A program made the translations under genes and the position numbers. From Malachius bipustulatus (Eukaryota > Arthropoda > Insecta > Coleoptera > Melyridae), in the NCBI GenBank assembly GCA_910589415.1, contig OU342632.1, forward strand, positions 32,997,637 through 33,061,636: DNA of 64,000 nucleotides, in the 5' to 3' direction. The number at the start of each line of letters is the position of its first letter. Position 1 is the stretch's first letter. Below are positions 60,155-64,000 of this stretch, piece by piece. The notes under the pieces were generated by a model. It saw only the letters and a program-made list of their open reading frames with translations. It did no database searches and had not been told where the DNA came from.

Positions 60155-60989
60155 ACTTCACAAAGTAGTCTCCTTAACCATGACAACAGTGTCCTCCAAT
60201 AAGCATTGAAGCAATCACAACAAGCAACAGTCACTCCAACAGAGCTGAGGGCCCCCTCGAACCAGTTTGAGCACGTGTTAATTAAGAGGTAGAAAATTAT
60301 CCGGTCTCATAGGCAAACCAAAGGACTTTTCTAAGAAACAACAAACCCAATCCGGCGAATGAATCACAAGAAAAACTATTTCAACGCTGAAATTAATTAT
60401 TTTAGCAGTTTAGGAATGGAAACGTCCAAACTTGCTCTTGATGTCATGAAGAAAAGGTGAAACGAGCCGTTAAGTTAAATTTCTCAAAAAATTAGTCAGA
60501 TAAAAATAAAATCAATAACTGTCTAGTAAAAATTATTATAATAAACAAAAGAATGATGGCACGAGTCTACTTAGACTCGTGCCATCATTCTTTTGTTTAT
60601 TATAATAATTTTTACTAGACAGTTATTGATTTTATTTTTATCTGACTAATTTTTTGAGAAATTTAACTTAACGGCTCGTTTCACCTTTTCTTCATGACAT
60701 CAAGAGCAAGTTTGGACGTTTCCATTCCTAAACTGCTAAAATAATTAATTTCAGCGTTGAAATAGTTTTTCTTGTGATTCATTCGCCGGATTGGGTTTGT
60801 TGTTTCTTAGAAAAGTCCTTTGGTTTGCCTATGAGACCGGATAATTTTCTACCTCTTAATAATTAACACGTGCTCAAACTGGTTCGAGGGGGCCCTCAGC
60901 TCTGTTGGAGTGACTGTTGCTTGTTGTGATTGCTTCAATGCTTATTGGAGGACACTGTTGTCATGGTTAAGGAGACTACTTTGTGAAGT

Positions 60990-61025
60990 TGGTCTGATGA
61001 TGGCGAAAGCCGAAACATGTCACCA
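60990..61025 (+). ncRNA. Hammerhead-like motif, right arm
   Basis: TGGT (60990-60993), CTGATGA (60994-61000), GGC-GAAA-GCC (61002-61011), GAAA (61012-61015), CATG, and TC ending at 61021, the expected cleavage site, then ACCA (61022-61025). This fits a short hammerhead except for the extra T at 61001 beside stem II. Widely distributed Penelope hammerheads have this minimal form. Confidence 0.6.
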
Positions 61026-61420
61026 CCACTAAAGTTTTGAATAAAGTCTCAAATTTAAAAAGCGAAGTTGGACTTTTATTTTTGGTTTACTACTTCTCTT
61101 CGCAATGGGTCTTCGAGAGTATTTGATGTTCTTAAAGCTAGGCAATACTGAAAAATCAAAACGGAAAATTAATTCAACAGTTTCTTAAACTGTAACATTA
61201 CATTTTTGAACAGCCTTTCGTCAGTCTTCCATTCATAAAATTTTGGCACGAGACTGAGAACCGCGCGATAACCTCCTAGGACGTTTTGATCAGAAGTATA
61301 AAATCGATCCGAAAAATTTCAAAAACAGCAGGATGACGAGTTTCAATCAAAAATTAACCTATCGTTTAATAAATAAGATGCCACTACATAGCTTATTGTA
61401 ATGAAAGTCTTTTCTTTTCC

Positions 61421-64000
61421 TTAGGCCACCAGAGACACGGAAGAAGAGGCAGCGTCATTTTCGCCTTCGATCTTCTTAATTTTATCGGCAACTTCTATTT
61501 CCTTAGTTTCTTCGGTAGAATTCTCGACTGAATCCTTACCGTTGGCGATCGGCTCTTCGCTCTCTTTCTCAATACCGTTAGCCAGCTCGCTGTGATTCTC
61601 TTTTTCTTCGGGTTCCACTTTGGAATCCACTTCTTTATCGACTGTAATCTCACTTGAGGCAGCGTTTGTGCTCGTCTCAGTCTTACTACTTTCTCCTTTA
61701 TCGTTATTTTCCTCAGAGGGACCGTCGGTGTCACACTGGCAGGGGGCCTTCTTGCCGACAGTTTGGGTCTCGCCGTCTTTAGTCACTCGGGACATGCTCG
61801 CCGTCTGAGTTTCCCCGTCGGTTAATTCAAGCGACTTAGTCTGAGTTTCACTCTCCTTCGTTGCGTTCTCTTCGGAGCTGTCGGTTTTCGATTCGCTCGA
61901 TTCTTCCTTTCCTGTTTCAGCTACCTGTTTAGCGACGTTAGTGTTAGTTTCTTCTTTTTTAGCTACCTGTTTGTCTACTTCATCAGTTTTTGTCGTTTCT
62001 TTTTTATCTACTTTCTCAGCTGGTTTGTCAATTTTTGTTGTCTCTAGTTCAGGAACTTTTTCTGCTTCTTTGTCAGTTTTTGTTGTTTCTATTTTTAGTT
62101 CAGTAACTTCTTTTGTTTCTTTGTCAGTTTTAGTTGTTTCTATTTTTACAGATTCTTCAGCTTTTTTCTCAGTTTTAGGTTTTTCTATGTTATCTACTTC
62201 TTCAGTTTTTTTCTCATTATTCGTATTAGTTCTAGTACTTTCTATTTTATCTACTTCAGAGATTTCTTTCATTTCTACATCTACTTTTTCTTCAACTGCC
62301 ATCACATCAATATCACCTTTCGTTTCCTCTACCTTCATTTCTTCGGGTTTATTTTCGCTTGCTTTAGTTGAATTCACTTCTACTACTTTTGTTTCAGTTT
62401 TAGCCTCTGTAGGAGTATCTACTTTAGTTTTCTCATCTGAAGGGGCTTCACTGACTGAAGTTTCAGTTTCCATTTTTTCTTCTACAGACGCCTCTTTAGG
62501 ATCATTTTTAACACCGTCTGATTCTTTTTCCTCGCCCTTAGTGTCGATTTTATTACTATTTTCAGGTTTTTCTTCTTTCTCATTACTGACACTCTTCTCT
62601 TTCTCTTCAGGAACTTTTTCTTCCTTCTTCTGGTCTTTATCTTTAGCATCGGAGACGGTTTCCACACTGGCAGCGATCGTAGTTTCAACCTTCGGTTGAA
62701 TATCGTTAGATTTTCCATTTTCAGTTTGACTAGAATCCGTTACATCTACTTCGCCATTTTTCTCAATTTTTTCTTCAATTTTCTTTTCACATACTTCCGG
62801 TTTGGGTTTGTCTTCTTTTTCTTTTACATCATTACTGACTACACTTTCACTGTCCATCTCTTTGGGTGTCTCTGCGGAATTTTCTTTCTTCACAGATGCA
62901 TCAGTTTCTAGAACAGAAAAAATTAAACGAAATAAATTGACAGCAGCTGATCCAATAACACAAGAACTGAATTCCCAAAAAATTGTATTCTAACCTCTAA
63001 TCTCCATCCCACCTTAATACATACTTTAAACTGTATATTATATCCATTCCATTTATTTTAGAGCTTAAAACAGGTTGTAAAGGCTTGAGAATATAAGAAT
63101 AAAACTGTTAAAACAATGGTAGACAATCAGAAAAATCAACCATTATCACAGCAATCTAAATATTTCATACTCTGATGGAGTTTTTATAATAAAACCACAT
63201 ACATTTGTGTTATAGTTATATCTTAAAAATGAAGTCTACAAGACAAAAGATTGAAGCAAGTTTATTGACTTCTAAAAAATAAAAATGCGAGAAATTTCAA
63301 AGAAACATTTTGCCGAAATTGCGCTCTCGGATCTCACCTGAACTTTCTATGTCGACTTCCATGGGTTCGTCTTCAATTTTGGAGACTGGCGTTTCTTCCT
63401 TCTTCTCTTCATCTTTTTTACAGTCGACCGGCTTTTCTTCGACTGTGTCGGTCTTCAAAACTTTAGAAGGAGGCTCCTGAATTAAAAAAAAAGGCCGATG
63501 AGACACGATCCCATCAAATAAAGAGTAAGAGAAATAATAAGATTTCAGTCATAACCACGCACCTCAGATTTACTTTCTTCAGATGGACTTTTCCTCTTAT
63601 TCGACTTATCAAACGACACCTCAGCAAATGTCGAAACGATTTTAAGATCACCAACATCGTCAGGTAGAGAGGAGTTTCCCTCCCGGGACACTAGGAAGGC
63701 GGAGAGTGAAGCGGTGTTAGCGGCTTTGGCCTCTGTGAAAAAAATAAAATAATAAATAAAAAACTAAATCGACTGCGTATAAATTAATAATTATACCTTC
63801 AAGGTTATCAGTGAAAAAGACGATTTCTTCAGGTTTGACTTCAAGTTTCTCGGAGATCTTTTTATAGCTCTCGGGATCAGTCTTGGCGCCCACCGTCTGA
63901 TCGAAGTAATGAGCGATGTGCTTGCTCAGATCACCCTCGACGGTATGGGTGAACAGTAACGTCTGACTCTCGATACTTCCGGTCGAGTAGATGGCGATCT
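61421..64000 (-). CDS. Enoph1: Enolase-phosphatase E1, 3' part, long acidic tail
   Basis: The exons seen are 64000-63797 (continuing past the window), 63732-63563, 63476-63338 and 62907-61421, all GT-AG and in phase. The HAD-type catalytic core ends here: IYSTGSIESQTLLFTHT contains the HAD motif II serine/threonine, FDQTVGAKTDPESYKKI the motif III lysine region, and EIVFFTDNLEEAKAANTA the motif IV acidic site. Motif I lies beyond the edge. The family converts the methylthio-diketo phosphate of methionine salvage to acireductone, acting as enolase and phosphatase, normally as a cytosolic monomer. After the core come about 540 residues rich in Glu, Lys, Ser and Thr, with repeats such as IETTKTDKE and DGETQT. 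Human ENOPH1 ends near residue 261, so the tail is extra and probably disordered; long tails are annotated in other insect orthologues. Confidence 0.9.

Larger units (their letters stand above)
60059..61123. mobile_element. Penelope-like ~1-kb palindromic insertion
   Basis: The flanks carry a 13-bp direct repeat TGATGTTCTTAAA (60046-60058 and 61124-61136). Inside, two arms of about 515 bp (to 60570 and from 60571 to 61088) are complementary with essentially one 3-bp indel and a mismatched centre pair. A 35-bp tail remains only on the right (61089-61123). Each arm has an outward-pointing hammerhead-like motif. Inverted repeats, a ~34-bp one-sided tail and variable target duplications match Penelope-like elements. 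No reverse transcriptase frame is present. It lies just 3' of the enolase-phosphatase gene. Confidence 0.65.

Noticed and set aside
61941..62699. 252-residue plus-strand frame of Ser/Val/Phe repeats
   Set aside because: Antisense shadow of the Glu/Lys/Thr-rich tail of enolase-phosphatase; no start context or splice signals.

Overview
The window looks like nuclear DNA from an insect. It is AT-rich, genes are split by GT-AG introns, one core promoter has the arthropod TCAGT initiator, and the gene set (Larp6, a hemomucin-type propeller with mucin tail, a Gyc32E-type receptor guanylate cyclase, enolase-phosphatase E1) is typical of insects. Species and order cannot be fixed from sequence alone; the dense load of TIR elements would suit a beetle, but that is only a guess.

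Layout. 1-12.5 kb has no convincing host gene; it holds dispersed repeats, a 69-bp palindromic hAT-like micro-element, a degenerate array (6.7-7.65 kb), a Penelope-like insertion with a well-formed hammerhead ribozyme (9.2-9.6 kb) and a reverse-transcriptase relic. Larp6 follows as a single-exon CDS behind a TATA+Inr promoter (12.5-14.1 kb, +). 14-26 kb is intergenic, with nested TIR elements and long hairpins. A hemomucin/APMAP-type gene (Hmu, five coding exons, +) covers 26.4-34.0 kb. It converges on a receptor guanylate cyclase (Gyc32E type, 20 constant coding exons plus one in-frame 78-bp candidate exon, -) covering 36.1-55.0 kb. One Gyc intron carries two tRNA genes, and its 9.3-kb first coding intron holds a stack of transposons nested about five deep. 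55-61 kb has more TIR elements, one with a MADF-domain relic, then a ~1-kb near-perfect palindrome with two hammerhead-like motifs. The last 2.6 kb holds the 3' part of enolase-phosphatase E1 with a very long acidic tail (-), running off the right edge.

The host genes show no shared pathway: an RNA-binding protein, a membrane or secreted mucin-like propeller protein, a cGMP-producing receptor, and a methionine-salvage enzyme. The most unusual content is mobile: two insertions with hammerhead motifs, 13-14 bp direct repeats and ~33-35 bp one-sided tails; 55-69 bp palindromic hAT-like elements, one with a related empty site in the same window; and the nested stack inside Gyc intron 1. Exon models were built by hand from splice signals, reading frame and family memory; no alignment or search was run.
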